The notes beneath the pieces are model-generated. The model searched no databases. It was not told the origin of the DNA and was given only the letters and a program-made list of their open reading frames with translations. This document shows, piece after piece, positions 10,280-18,978 of a DNA stretch of 64,000 bases (the stretch's first letter is position 1; each line of letters starts with the position of its first letter). The translations under genes and the position numbers were made by a program. The stretch is from an uncultured Alphaproteobacteria bacterium. Lineage in GTDB: Bacteria > Pseudomonadota > Alphaproteobacteria > UBA6615. The stretch spans positions 124,001-188,000 of the forward strand of contig CALSNJ010000001.1 of assembly GCA_943787745.1 (NCBI GenBank), in the 5' to 3' direction.

Positions 10280-11635
10280 ATGCGGACCATCATTTATATT
10301 CTTGAGGTCGCCATCGTCATTGCGATTGCTGTCTGGCTGGCCGACCGACCCGGGAAGGTTTTGATCGAATGGCAGGGATACCGGATCGACACTTCGATCG
10401 GGATCCTCGCGCTTTGTGTTTTTCTGTTCGCTGTCGTCGTTGCGGGGCTATATGCGGGCTGGCGCTGGTTCCGCCGCCGCCCGCAGGCGTGGTCAAACCA
10501 TCGGCGGTTAAACCGTCAGGACGCCGGGCTGAAGGCGTTGTCCGACGGGCTGGTCGCCATCGCTGCAGGTGACGCCGACACCGCACGCAAGCAGGCGCGC
10601 CGCGCGGGCAATCTGCTCGAACACGCACCCATGACCCTGCTTTTGGAAGCGCAAACGGCGCAGATTGCAGGCGATGATGTTACGGCGCGCGAGACATTTG
10701 AGAAAATGCTCAAGACCCCGGAGACAGAATTTCTCGGGTTGCGGGGACTGATAGCAGATGCGCTCCGCGAGAATGATGATTCCCGCGCGCTTTCTTATGC
10801 ACGTCGCGCCTATGCGCTCAAGCCGCGTACGCCATGGGTGCTCGATACGATGATCTCCCTGCATAGCCGTGCCGGAGACTGGCGCGAGGCGCAGCGGCTT
10901 GTTGAAGAATCACAGAAAGCCAAGCGTGTCCCCGGCAAGTCAGGCAACGCGCAGCAGGCGGCCCTGCTGACTGAACGCGCCCGAGCGGCTCGCGCGGCGG
11001 GGCAGGTGGCCGATGCGTATGTCCAGGCCCGCAAGGCCAATGACCTTGATCCTGATCTGGTGCCGGCCGCCGAACTTGTCGCCCGGATGGTGGCCGAGGA
11101 TGGTCGCACGCGGCGTGCGCGCAAGGTTCTGGAGCGGGCGTGGGGACGTACGCCACACCCGGCGTTGATGGCGGCATATCTGGATTTCGGGGTTGAGAGC
11201 AAGGAACCGCTTGATCGCTACAAGGCGGTCGAACACATGACCCGGCCTGCCCGCGAGCATCCTGATAGTCGGCTTGCATTGGCGGAAGCGGCGTTGGATG
11301 CCAAACTTTGGGGTGAGGCCCGCGCGCAGCTGGAGGCTCTGGAGGCCGCCCGCCCGACCGTGCGTGTTTATCAGCTCCGTGCACGTTTGGCAGAAGAAGA
11401 TTCTGAGGATGCCACCACGGTGGATCAATGGCTCGAACGCGCAGCCGCGGCCGACGCTGATCCCCAGTGGGTCTGCAAGGATTGTGGCACTGTTGCGGAT
11501 GACTGGTCGGCGGTGTGCGGGAACTGTGGGTCGTTTGGAACTTTGGAGTGGAACCAGCCGCCGCGAATCCATCGCACATTGGTTTCGCTGGTACCCGCCG
11601 ACGTTGATGAATCGTCTCCGGCGCGCGACAGTTAG
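10280..11635 (+). CDS. hemY: HemY-like tetratricopeptide membrane protein
   Basis: This 451-residue protein has two N-terminal membrane segments (about residues 3-21 and 42-62) and a cytoplasmic TPR-like helical domain. At the C-terminus is a rubredoxin-like zinc ribbon with C399/C402 and C413/C416 (WVCKDCG and VCGNCG). This architecture, including the tail, is typical of alphaproteobacterial HemY N-terminal-family proteins. Despite the name, its role in heme synthesis is not established and it is not protoporphyrinogen oxidase. The start ATG lies 2 nt after the Mic60-like stop, so the genes are co-transcribed. Confidence 0.9.
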   Translation: MRTIIYILEVAIVIAIAVWLADRPGKVLIEWQGYRIDTSIGILALCVFLFAVVVAGLYAGWRWFRRRPQAWSNHRRLNRQDAGLKALSDGLVAIAAGDADTARKQARRAGNLLEHAPMTLLLEAQTAQIAGDDVTARETFEKMLKTPETEFLGLRGLIADALRENDDSRALSYARRAYALKPRTPWVLDTMISLHSRAGDWREAQRLVEESQKAKRVPGKSGNAQQAALLTERARAARAAGQVADAYVQARKANDLDPDLVPAAELVARMVAEDGRTRRARKVLERAWGRTPHPALMAAYLDFGVESKEPLDRYKAVEHMTRPAREHPDSRLALAEAALDAKLWGEARAQLEALEAARPTVRVYQLRARLAEEDSEDATTVDQWLERAAAADADPQWVCKDCGTVADDWSAVCGNCGSFGTLEWNQPPRIHRTLVSLVPADVDESSPARDS

Positions 11636-11745
11636 AGGCCGCAAGCTTGGCAACGGACACGTATCGGATAACTCTTTCTTAACCGTGTGCGGGTCTTATG
11701 GGGATGTTTGAGATTCCCTGATGATTGCTTCGGCGCCTGCTCACA

Positions 11746-12732
11746 ATGTCCGGTTATTGCCCGTCCCTGCTGATTGTTACCTATCACTATGTTCGTGATC
11801 CCGGAGAAGTGCGCTACCCCGGTATTCATCCGGTTTCCATGCAGCGCTTTCGGAACGATCTTGCCCGGCTCGGTGAGCACGGGACATTCGTGACGCCGAG
11901 CGAGGCAGAAAAATTTCTGACCGGGGGCGGTGGGCATGATGGCCCGCAAATTCTGATCACCTTTGATGACGGCCTGCAGGACCATTGGCGCGCGGCGCAG
12001 CAAGCGCTCGATCCCCTCGGTATCAAGGGTGCTTTCTTTGTGTCGAGCCGACCGCTTACGGAGCAGCGCGCCCTGCTCGTCAATAAGCTGCAATATCTGC
12101 GCTCGATCACTCCGCCTGAGGCGTTCCGGTCTCGGTTTCTTTCTCTGGTTCCACCCGAAGCCGCGTTGCTTGCGGTGCAACCTGCGTTTCGTGCGAAGGC
12201 GTGCGGTGTCTATGTGCACGATAGCGAAGAGGATGCGTGTGTGAAGTATCTCGCGAATTTCTCGCTTGGCTATGATGATACCGAGATGGTCGTGGACGAA
12301 CTTCTCGCAGAACGCGGTGTCTCTGAGACCGTTCTGTGTGACGAGCTCTATATGAATCCCGATCAGATGCGGAGCCTGCACAATGACGGCCATATGATTG
12401 CCTGTCACGGGCACACCCATCGTCCGCTGGGGACTTTGCTGCTGGAGGAAATGGACGCAGAGGTTTCAACGAATCGGGATGCGTTGCATGGGATTCTGGG
12501 TGAACGGCCTGGCTGGATTTCGTTTCCTTATGGACGCGGCGATGCAATTCCGCAGGACACCGAACGGCTTTGTGAAACTTTTGATTTCCGTGTCGCCTTA
12601 ACCCTGATGTCGGATTGGAACGTGGCAGGGCAAGATCCGTTGCGGGTGTGTCGTGTCACGGAGAATCAATACGCGGGACTCCTGAAGGACATTCCGCGAA
12701 TGGCGGATGTCAGCTCGAGGAGAGTGGCGTGA
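11746..12732 (+). CDS. polysaccharide deacetylase (NodB-fold) family protein
   Basis: This protein is 328 residues from ATG 11746; a TTG at 11725 would add seven residues and neither start has a clear ribosome binding site. NodB motifs are visible: YHYVRDPGEVRYPGIHPVSM near the start, catalytic ITFDDGLQDHW, a zinc-binding HxxxH in ACHGHTHRPLG, and SFPYGRGD. The family removes N- or O-acetyl groups from glycans, and no signal peptide is evident. Its stop overlaps the start of the sulfotransferase (GTGA). This opens a glycan-modification run, so the substrate may be a sugar destined for flagellin or surface polysaccharide (inference). Confidence 0.85.
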   Translation: MSGYCPSLLIVTYHYVRDPGEVRYPGIHPVSMQRFRNDLARLGEHGTFVTPSEAEKFLTGGGGHDGPQILITFDDGLQDHWRAAQQALDPLGIKGAFFVSSRPLTEQRALLVNKLQYLRSITPPEAFRSRFLSLVPPEAALLAVQPAFRAKACGVYVHDSEEDACVKYLANFSLGYDDTEMVVDELLAERGVSETVLCDELYMNPDQMRSLHNDGHMIACHGHTHRPLGTLLLEEMDAEVSTNRDALHGILGERPGWISFPYGRGDAIPQDTERLCETFDFRVALTLMSDWNVAGQDPLRVCRVTENQYAGLLKDIPRMADVSSRRVA

Positions 12733-13592
12733 GTTTGATTTGCACCAGCCCAATTTTTGTCGGCGGATACTTCAAGTCCGGAACATCGCTCCTGCGCGCT
12801 TTGCTCGGGCAGCATCCAGATGTGGCATCGGGGCTGGAGACACACTGGTTCGCGATTGATCCGAAACGCCAGCTTGGTCGTCATGGTGAGGCTTTGCACG
12901 ATAGTGTTTCGCGCCTTGCCGCATTTTTTGGTCTGGATGAAGCCGATATCCGGGCGGTCACTGCCGAGGCTGAGACTGGTGAAGCATTTCTCGATCGCCT
13001 CATGCAGTTGCATCTCACAACACAGAAAAAGTCGCGCTGGGCCGAGAAAACACCGGACAATATTCTCCATGTTGACCGGATTTTTGACCATTGGCCGAGT
13101 GCGCGCTTCGTGCACATTCTGCGAGACCCGCTTGATGTTTATGTCTCCCTGCTGAATTGCGGCAAAGGCGACGCCCCAGAGGTTTTCGCCAGATCCTGGA
13201 GCGATTGGATGTCCGGTGGTGAAGCGGTGGGCCGCGAGATTGGTCCGGAGAAATTTCGGACTGTGCTTTATGCCGATCTGGTGAACAGGCCCGAGTTGGT
13301 TATGCGTCCGCTCTCGGAGTTCCTCGATCTGACATGGAGCTCTGCGCTTGCCACTTTCGAGGGCCAGCAGGACGAATTTGATCTTGTCCTGCGCACAACC
13401 GGGAAGCGCAGCACCACACTGGAAAGCCTGTCACGACCTCTTTTCAATGACCGGGTCGGCGTTTGGCAGCGCGATCTCGATCCGGTCGTTGCGCAAAATC
13501 TTCAGTGCGAGTTGGAGAAAGCGGGTGGCTGGTCAACCTATCGGCGTCTTTGTGATGCCTGGGGTCTCGGTGAAATCCAGGAAGCCGTTTGA
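12729..13592 (+). CDS. PAPS-dependent sulfotransferase family protein
   Basis: This 287-residue protein starts at GTG 12729, overlapping the deacetylase TGA, with GAGGAG upstream. The 5'-phosphosulfate loop is GGYFKSGTSLL (residues 12-22) and the 3'-phosphate site is ILRDPLDVYVSL (around residue 130), both diagnostic of the sulfotransferase superfamily. The family moves sulfate from PAPS to a hydroxyl of a carbohydrate, peptide or small molecule. Neighbours point to a glycan acceptor (inference). It is translationally coupled to the deacetylase. Confidence 0.87.
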   Translation: MSLICTSPIFVGGYFKSGTSLLRALLGQHPDVASGLETHWFAIDPKRQLGRHGEALHDSVSRLAAFFGLDEADIRAVTAEAETGEAFLDRLMQLHLTTQKKSRWAEKTPDNILHVDRIFDHWPSARFVHILRDPLDVYVSLLNCGKGDAPEVFARSWSDWMSGGEAVGREIGPEKFRTVLYADLVNRPELVMRPLSEFLDLTWSSALATFEGQQDEFDLVLRTTGKRSTTLESLSRPLFNDRVGVWQRDLDPVVAQNLQCELEKAGGWSTYRRLCDAWGLGEIQEAV

Positions 13593-13662
13593 CGCATTTT
13601 CGGGTGCGCATGGAAAGTCTTCCTTAACCAAATAAGCGTTCAATGACGTCATCTCATTAACC

Positions 13663-13678
13663 ACACCCGATTGGGTGT
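13663..13678. promoter_or_regulatory. hairpin between sulfotransferase and Maf genes
   Basis: ACACCC-GATT-GGGTGT is a perfect 6-bp inverted repeat with a 4-nt spacer in the 108-nt gap before the Maf gene. TTAACC words flank it at 13624 and 13657. It could be an operator or a small mRNA hairpin; the lack of a T-run argues against a terminator. Confidence 0.35.
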
Positions 13679-13700
13679 TCTGAGAATGCGAAAGACGTTC

Positions 13701-15659
13701 ATGAGCGGTATGTCCCTTTTCCAGAAGAATATTGTCTTCCTCCAAACAGCCGTGCCGGCGCTGGCGTCTCTGGCTGGAAAGACAACAGACACGCTAACCA
13801 AAGCCGTGATGGATTCATCCGGCATCGCGGTTGATATCGATCTTGGTGGGGGGCGTCTCTACAACCGCCCGGCTGCAGAGTTCGCGCAGGAGCAGGTTTT
13901 GTCGTGGCTTCGCCAGCCAAACCGTGTGGTGGTCAATCGACCCGAGCCGGAGTCAATGAAGGATGAGGCTGGGAAAACGCTTTCCATGCGCCTTTCTGAC
14001 GAAGTTGGAGATGACCTTCTTGCATTTCCGCCGACGGATGAATCCGGCCTCCTCGTTGTGATCGGGATAGGGCTGGGTCAGCACATCCGCGATCTTGTGA
14101 AAAAAGTCGGCCCCCGCCATCTGGTGCTGATCGAATCGATTTCCGAGTTCGTCGTCCACAGCCTGCACGCATTGGATTGGGCCTCCCTGATTCAGGATTG
14201 TCAGGCGCAGGGGACAACGGTGGATGTGATCGTGGATTCCGACCCGCGGGTTGTGAAGACCGAGCTGGAAGAATTGATCACCCATTTCGGGGCCTACTGC
14301 GTGGACGGGGCATACTCGTTTCTGCATTTCCAGACCGATGTGAGCCGCGCCATCGCGCGGGACTTTCAGGAACTGGCCGGCATGAAGACGATCCTTCAGG
14401 GATATTATGCTGACGAAAAACTGATGATTGAGAACACGATCGCCAATGTCACCGGCGAGGAGTTCTGGATGATTGATGGGGCGCCGCAAAAGACACATGA
14501 CATGCCAGCTTTCATCATCGGCTCTGGACCTTCGTTGGATGGTGCCCTCGATACCATTCGCGAATGGCAGGATCATGCTGTGATCTTCTGTGCGGGTTCT
14601 GCCTTGCAGAGTTTGCTCGCTGCCGGGATCAAGCCTGATTTCCAGATCGAGAAGGAAAACAACGAACAAACCCGCAAGCGTATGGAGCATATTTTTGAGC
14701 GCCATGGTGCGGGAGCGGACCGATTTGACATCAGCCTTATTGGGTCGGTGACCGTGAAGCCTGCGGTTGTTGATTTGTTCGGGGATACCTTCCTGTTCCA
14801 TCGCGAAATGCTGAGTTCGACACGGATGTTCGGAAAAGGCTTTAACCCGCTTCTTGCGACCGGGCCGTTCTCTGCGAATACAGCGGTTTCGGCGGCTACG
14901 ATTCTGGGGTTCCGGAACATGTACATGTTCGGTTGCGATTGTGGCTCGGTGGATCGGGGACAGCACCATGCCCGCGATACGGTTTACTACACACGTGACG
15001 GTCACACTTCCGGGCATGCCAACTTGCCGCTTCCGGTTCCCGCAAACTTTGGTGGGCAGGCCTGGTCGAACCCTTATTTCCTATGGAGCCGCTGGGTTTT
15101 TGAAAGCATGATTTCGCAGGCTGAGATCTCCGCTGTCAATTGCAGTGATGGCGTGGCGATCCAGGGGGCGACGCCAATCCGGCCAGCCGATTTGGAAATG
15201 CCACGCAATGTTTTGAACAAGGAGAAGGTCCTGAGCGCCTTGAAGAAGTCATGTCTTTATCAGACGCCCGGCTCTTATCTGCAGGGGCAGAACCTGCCTG
15301 ATGTCCTTGACCGGTGGAACAGGTTTGCCGCTGACTTGCGCCAGTTTTGTGCCGAAGTGCTGCCCCAGGCAAAAAGCCTCCATGATTTGGATGGGGCACT
15401 TGCGCGGTTCGTTGAAACCCGCGACCTCACCTATGACGGCATCCTTGTGCCGATAGAGGGTTCGATGCGGGCCATGGTCCCTGTGGGTGGTTACTTCCTT
15501 AATCGTGTTGCCGAACCGCAGGATCGCGCGCGGCTTCTTGATGTGTTCCGGGATGTGTTCGACGAAGAGGTCGAGCGCATGTTGGCTGATTGCACGGCCA
15601 TGCTCGCGGGCATCGCAGCAGGCCACGGGGATTCCAGAGAAATTCAGGTTGCGAGTTGA
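13701..15659 (+). CDS. Maf (motility accessory factor)/DUF115 glycosyltransferase
   Basis: This protein is about 652 residues from ATG 13701; ATGs at 13686 and 13710 are alternatives. The diagnostic DUF115 block is AFIIGSGPSLDGALDTI (about residues 266-282), followed by FCAGSALQSLLAAGIKPDF, and later GCDCGSVDRGQHHA. Maf proteins transfer nonulosonic acids such as pseudaminic or legionaminic acid onto flagellin Ser/Thr. The epimerase and methyltransferase downstream fit a sugar-supply role. No flagellin gene is in the window, so flagellin as target is inferred from family knowledge. Confidence 0.88.
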   Translation: MSGMSLFQKNIVFLQTAVPALASLAGKTTDTLTKAVMDSSGIAVDIDLGGGRLYNRPAAEFAQEQVLSWLRQPNRVVVNRPEPESMKDEAGKTLSMRLSDEVGDDLLAFPPTDESGLLVVIGIGLGQHIRDLVKKVGPRHLVLIESISEFVVHSLHALDWASLIQDCQAQGTTVDVIVDSDPRVVKTELEELITHFGAYCVDGAYSFLHFQTDVSRAIARDFQELAGMKTILQGYYADEKLMIENTIANVTGEEFWMIDGAPQKTHDMPAFIIGSGPSLDGALDTIREWQDHAVIFCAGSALQSLLAAGIKPDFQIEKENNEQTRKRMEHIFERHGAGADRFDISLIGSVTVKPAVVDLFGDTFLFHREMLSSTRMFGKGFNPLLATGPFSANTAVSAATILGFRNMYMFGCDCGSVDRGQHHARDTVYYTRDGHTSGHANLPLPVPANFGGQAWSNPYFLWSRWVFESMISQAEISAVNCSDGVAIQGATPIRPADLEMPRNVLNKEKVLSALKKSCLYQTPGSYLQGQNLPDVLDRWNRFAADLRQFCAEVLPQAKSLHDLDGALARFVETRDLTYDGILVPIEGSMRAMVPVGGYFLNRVAEPQDRARLLDVFRDVFDEEVERMLADCTAMLAGIAAGHGDSREIQVAS

Positions 15660-15698
15660 ACGTCGTCATAAACATCCCGCAGTACCAAGGAGGGTCAA

Positions 15699-16901
15699 TT
15701 GTCTGACCGCAAAATCCAAAAAGGTGTCCGGAAGCTCAATGGCAGTCCGGCCATTCGAAAGGTCTGCGTGGTCGTGAACAGTCGCGCCAACTACGCCCGG
15801 ATCAAGTCCGTGATGCGCGCCATTCAGCGTCACAACCGCCTGGAACTCCAGCTTGTGGTAGGGGCTTCTGCGCTGCTCTACCGCTATGGCAATGTTGTGG
15901 ATCTGATCCGCGCAGATGGTTTTGAGCCATCCTCGGTCGTATACTCCATCGTGGAGGGTGAAAACCCGACCACCATGGCGAAGTCGACAGGCATGGGGAT
16001 CATTGAACTGTCGTCACAGTTTGAGAATCTGCAGCCCGATATTGTTCTGACGGTGGCCGACCGGTTTGAGACCATGGCGACGGCCATCGCGGCGAGCTAC
16101 ATGAACATTCCGCTGGCGCATACCCAAGGCGGTGAGGTGACAGGCTCCATCGATGAAAGCGTGCGCCATGCCATTACCAAGCTGGCGCATATTCATTTCC
16201 CGGCGACCGAACGCGCCCATGACTATGTGGTGCGAATGGGTGAAGCGCCCGACACGGTACATCTGACAGGATGCCCGGCGATTGATCTTCTGGTGGAATC
16301 GGATTTGTCGCTCACACCCGATTTGTTCAGTGAGGATCAAGGCACCGGTGCACAGCTGGACCCGTCACGGCCCTATATTGTGGTCCTGCAGCATCCCGTG
16401 ACCACGGAGTATGGGTCAGGTTTTGAGCAGGTAAGCGCAACGCTCGATGCGGTGGACCGGTTGGGCATGCAGACCGTCTGGTTGTGGCCAAATGTCGATG
16501 CCGGCTCGGACGATGTGTCCAAAGGTCTGCGCATGTATCGCGAGGACAATCCCGAGGCCAATGTCCATTTCTATCGCAACTTCCCGGCTGAAGATTACGC
16601 ACGACTGATCAACAATTCGGCTGCGCTCGTTGGCAATTCCAGTTCTGCGTTGCGGGAAGGTGCATATCTTGGTGTCCCGGCGGTCAATGTGGGAACGCGC
16701 CAGACCGGCCGCGAGCACGCCGAGAATGTGCGCCACGCCGGATATGACGGCAAGGAAATCGAACGCACGGTCCGCGCGCAGATGGAGCACGGGCGCTACG
16801 GTCGCTCGGAGATGTTCGGCGATGGTCATGCCGGCGTCAGGATTGCCAATCATCTGGCGGAAAATGAAATCGTTGTTCAGAAGCGCTTGGCGTACCAATG
16901 A
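15699..16901 (+). CDS. neuC: UDP-N-acetylglucosamine 2-epimerase, hydrolysing (NeuC-like)
   Basis: This 400-residue enzyme starts at TTG 15699, supported by a consensus AAGGAGG at 15687-15693. The two-domain GT-B-like fold is evident: early VVVNSRANYARI, catalytic region DIVLTVADRFE then HTQGGEVTGSIDESVRHAI, and C-terminal ALVGNSSSALREGAYLG for nucleotide binding. NeuC enzymes turn UDP-GlcNAc or its derivatives into ManNAc-type sugars for sialic/legionaminic acid synthesis. No neuB or neuA lies in the window, so the downstream pathway must be elsewhere or the product is different. Its stop overlaps the methyltransferase start. Confidence 0.87.
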   Translation: MSDRKIQKGVRKLNGSPAIRKVCVVVNSRANYARIKSVMRAIQRHNRLELQLVVGASALLYRYGNVVDLIRADGFEPSSVVYSIVEGENPTTMAKSTGMGIIELSSQFENLQPDIVLTVADRFETMATAIAASYMNIPLAHTQGGEVTGSIDESVRHAITKLAHIHFPATERAHDYVVRMGEAPDTVHLTGCPAIDLLVESDLSLTPDLFSEDQGTGAQLDPSRPYIVVLQHPVTTEYGSGFEQVSATLDAVDRLGMQTVWLWPNVDAGSDDVSKGLRMYREDNPEANVHFYRNFPAEDYARLINNSAALVGNSSSALREGAYLGVPAVNVGTRQTGREHAENVRHAGYDGKEIERTVRAQMEHGRYGRSEMFGDGHAGVRIANHLAENEIVVQKRLAYQ

Positions 16902-17848
16902 GTGTTGCTCAGGCGATGGACGTTGGTGCCGCGTCACTTGATCCCGAACAGTTTCCGAGTTGTTCCGTTTGTGGCGATCTTGCCTGGATCCCGGTTTACG
17001 AAGGTCCTGTGCGAGATGGCGCCTTTGGCAATATCCGGGCAGATGCGGTTGTTGCGGAATGTGTCGGCTGTGGCGTGCAACGGCTTGATGAGTCGTCCTG
17101 TCACGATGATGCGGTCTACACGGATGCAGCCTACCGCGAATTGTTGGGCGAATCTGTCGACACCAACGGTTTTCATGCCGAACATGACCCGTTGCAACTC
17201 GAGCGCCTGAATGTCGTCAATCCGATGACCTTGCGTGGCAAGGTGATCGCCGATATCGGCTGCGCGGCGGGCAGTTTCCTGGATTTCGTCTCGGGTCTGG
17301 CGCGGTCCGTGATCGCGGTGGAGCCGGGCAAGCCATATCAGGGATCTCTCCGGCAGCGCGGATATCACACCTATGATTTCACGTCTGGTGCGCTTGACGA
17401 TTGCCAGGGCAGTGTCGAGCACGCTTTTTCATTTCAAGTGATTGAGCATGTCGCCGAACCCGGTGCGTTTCTGTCCCAGATTTCTGATCTTTTGGCACCG
17501 GGTGGCAGGCTGACAATCTCCACGCCGAACCGCAGTGATATTCTGATGTCGCTGCTGCCCGAGGATTATCCGCCGTTCTTCTATCGCAGTGTGCACCGCT
17601 GGTATTTTTGTGCAGATTCGCTCTCACGCTGCGGTCGTGCGGCAGGGTTGATTCCGGTCGAGACCCGTTTTGTTCATCGTTTCGGGGTCGCAAATACCCT
17701 GCGCTGGCTGCGCGAACGCCGCCCGGGTGGCCGCGATCCGCTGCCGGGGCTTGATGATCCCGCACTTGATTCTGTCTGGCGCGACACGCTGGCCCGTGAA
17801 GGCACAGCAGATACGATTTACATGACCTTTGAGAAGCCAGCGAACTGA
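16898..17848 (+). CDS. class I SAM-dependent methyltransferase with N-terminal zinc ribbon
   Basis: This 316-residue protein starts at ATG 16898, overlapping the epimerase stop by 4 nt. Residues about 14-50 hold two Cys-x-x-Cys pairs (SCSVCG and ECVGCG), likely a structural zinc ribbon. The SAM-binding motif VIADIGCAAGSFLDF and the post-motif SFQVIEHVAEPGAFL mark a Methyltransf_23-type enzyme. Zinc-ribbon plus methyltransferase proteins often act on nucleotide sugars or glycans. The operon context supports a sugar O- or C-methylation role (inference). Confidence 0.85.
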   Translation: MSVAQAMDVGAASLDPEQFPSCSVCGDLAWIPVYEGPVRDGAFGNIRADAVVAECVGCGVQRLDESSCHDDAVYTDAAYRELLGESVDTNGFHAEHDPLQLERLNVVNPMTLRGKVIADIGCAAGSFLDFVSGLARSVIAVEPGKPYQGSLRQRGYHTYDFTSGALDDCQGSVEHAFSFQVIEHVAEPGAFLSQISDLLAPGGRLTISTPNRSDILMSLLPEDYPPFFYRSVHRWYFCADSLSRCGRAAGLIPVETRFVHRFGVANTLRWLRERRPGGRDPLPGLDDPALDSVWRDTLAREGTADTIYMTFEKPAN

Positions 17849-17869
17849 CGGGATAACCACGCAATTCGC

Positions 17870-17902
17870 TTGACCGCAGGGCCCGCCTTACATAGGTAAG
17901 GC
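17870..17902 (+). promoter_or_regulatory. predicted sigma70-type promoter of tRNA-Thr with overlapping inverted repeat
   Basis: TTGACC (17870-17875), a 17-nt spacer and TAGGTA (17893-17898) give a plausible sigma70 promoter about 18 nt upstream of the tRNA. The inverted repeat GCCTTAC-ATAG-GTAAGGC (17885-17902) covers the -10 element exactly. Confidence 0.5.
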
Positions 17903-17915
17903 CCCGCACACCGGT

Positions 17916-17991
17916 GCCGCCTTAGCTCAGTTGGTAGAGCATCGCATTCGTAATGCGGGGGTCGCGTGTTCGAGTCACGCAGGCGGCACCA
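17916..17991 (+). tRNA. tRNA-Thr (anticodon CGT)
   Basis: This folds as a complete 76-nt cloverleaf with encoded CCA. The acceptor stem is GCCGCCT/AGGCGGC, the D stem GCTC/GAGC, the anticodon stem TCGCA/TGCGG with loop TTCGTAA and anticodon CGT at 17949-17951, and the T arm GCGTG-TTCGAGT-CACGC. It reads ACG codons. U at 36 makes it a substrate for the t6A pathway that includes TsaD at 6045. Confidence 0.97.
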
Positions 17992-18062
17992 TTTTCTTTC
18001 AAAATATTCGTTGGTGCCGAGCAAGCGGGGTTTATCCGCCTGACGGCGTTAAGCTGTGCCGG

Positions 18063-18404
18063 TCACGGCAGCCGCTGCGTGCGCAGCCTCAGAAAGACCA
18101 GATAGACGCGTTCGAGAGCGAACAGGATCGGCCCGAACTGTGCGATGCGTCCGAGCCAGCGGAACCGGGGCATCTCTGACCACAGCTGCGCGAAAGCCGC
18201 GGCGCCATCATGCAAACGGCCTGTTCTGTCCACGAAATGGAAACGTGCCAATGCGTCCTCGCGGGTCAGGCCGACTGGAAAATCAGCGTCAGGCGCTGTG
18301 TCGATATCGACCCACTCGATATTGGTGTCGCCGCCGCGTCGTTGGTAGAAGCCAATCTCGCGAGAACACACTGGGCACGTGCCATCATAAAATACTTTGG
18401 GCAT
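18063..18404 (-). CDS. DCC family (DUF393) thiol-disulfide oxidoreductase-like protein
   Basis: This 113-residue protein begins MPKVFYDGTCPVCSREIGFY. The DxxCPVC motif (C10 and C13) defines the DCC/DUF393 family, which has a thioredoxin-like redox pair. ALARFHFVDRTGRLHDGAAAF matches the second conserved block. The family's role is poorly known; redox activity is inferred from the CxxC. It follows a small membrane-protein gene by 12 nt on the same strand. Confidence 0.85.
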   Translation of the reverse strand: MPKVFYDGTCPVCSREIGFYQRRGGDTNIEWVDIDTAPDADFPVGLTREDALARFHFVDRTGRLHDGAAAFAQLWSEMPRFRWLGRIAQFGPILFALERVYLVFLRLRTQRLP

Positions 18405-18416
18405 GATGGGGTTGCG

Positions 18417-18713
18417 TTAAACCGCACCCCAAACATCGTCATATCGAGCCGTTCCGTCACTCTTTGGATGGTCGCGGTAGGACGCTGTCCGGGTTGAAGT
18501 GAAGAAGGTCGCCCCTGTAAGTGCGAAACCAAGCGCGAAAAGAATGTGCAGGGCGACGAGCTCGCCGTACCAGAGCCAGGCACCGGCCATTGTCGAGAAG
18601 ATGGTTGTCCACATCAGGCTCAACACGACCATGATCTGAAAGCGTTGTTGCGGAGGCAGCAGGCGCAGGGGGTTGCGTTCAGAATCCATGATGGTGCGGT
18701 AAATCGATAGCAT
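18417..18713 (-). CDS. small two-helix membrane protein, unknown function
   Basis: This 98-residue protein was not recognised as a named family. It has two hydrophobic segments, roughly residues 27-48 (IMVVLSLMWTTIFSTMAGAW) and 52-72 (VALHILFALGFALTGATFF), with a charged cytosolic-looking tail. It precedes the DUF393 gene by 12 nt in the same direction, so the pair is probably one transcript and may share a redox or membrane role. Confidence 0.6.
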   Translation of the reverse strand: MLSIYRTIMDSERNPLRLLPPQQRFQIMVVLSLMWTTIFSTMAGAWLWYGELVALHILFALGFALTGATFFTSTRTASYRDHPKSDGTARYDDVWGAV

Positions 18714-18874
18714 TGAAGTCTCCTTGAGTTGCTTTGTCGTTACGGGCCGGGATCGTGCCCGGATCAGGATTCATCCTATGCAGTGTTCTCAGTGGAGCGA
18801 TGCGTTGGGCGCACGTCCAGGACGTCTCGGGCTGCGTAGAGAGGGGCAAATCAACCCGATCAGGAGCAAGTATT

Positions 18875-18955
18875 ATGTTCGATTACCTTTGCCGTCTCGG
18901 CGACAAAATCTACAAGAGCCGTTCAGAGCAATCATGGAACCGAGAGAACGTCTGA
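18875..18955 (+). CDS. candidate 26-residue small protein
   Basis: This short ORF of 26 codons begins MFDYLCRLGDKIYKSR. A ribosome binding site (CAGGAG at 18861-18866) stands 8 nt before the ATG, and a strong intrinsic terminator follows 23 nt after the stop. No larger gene occupies this strand between 18714 and 19213. That layout is what a monocistronic small-protein gene, or a regulatory RNA with a leader peptide, would show. The family is not recognised. Confidence 0.45.
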   Translation: MFDYLCRLGDKIYKSRSEQSWNRENV

Positions 18956-18978
18956 TTTCTCTCTGGATGACCCAATGA

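Noticed and set aside
17818-18024. minus-strand ORF containing RDSNTRPPHYECDALPT
   Set aside because: This peptide is the well-known translation of an antisense tRNA gene; it overlaps tRNA-Thr exactly.
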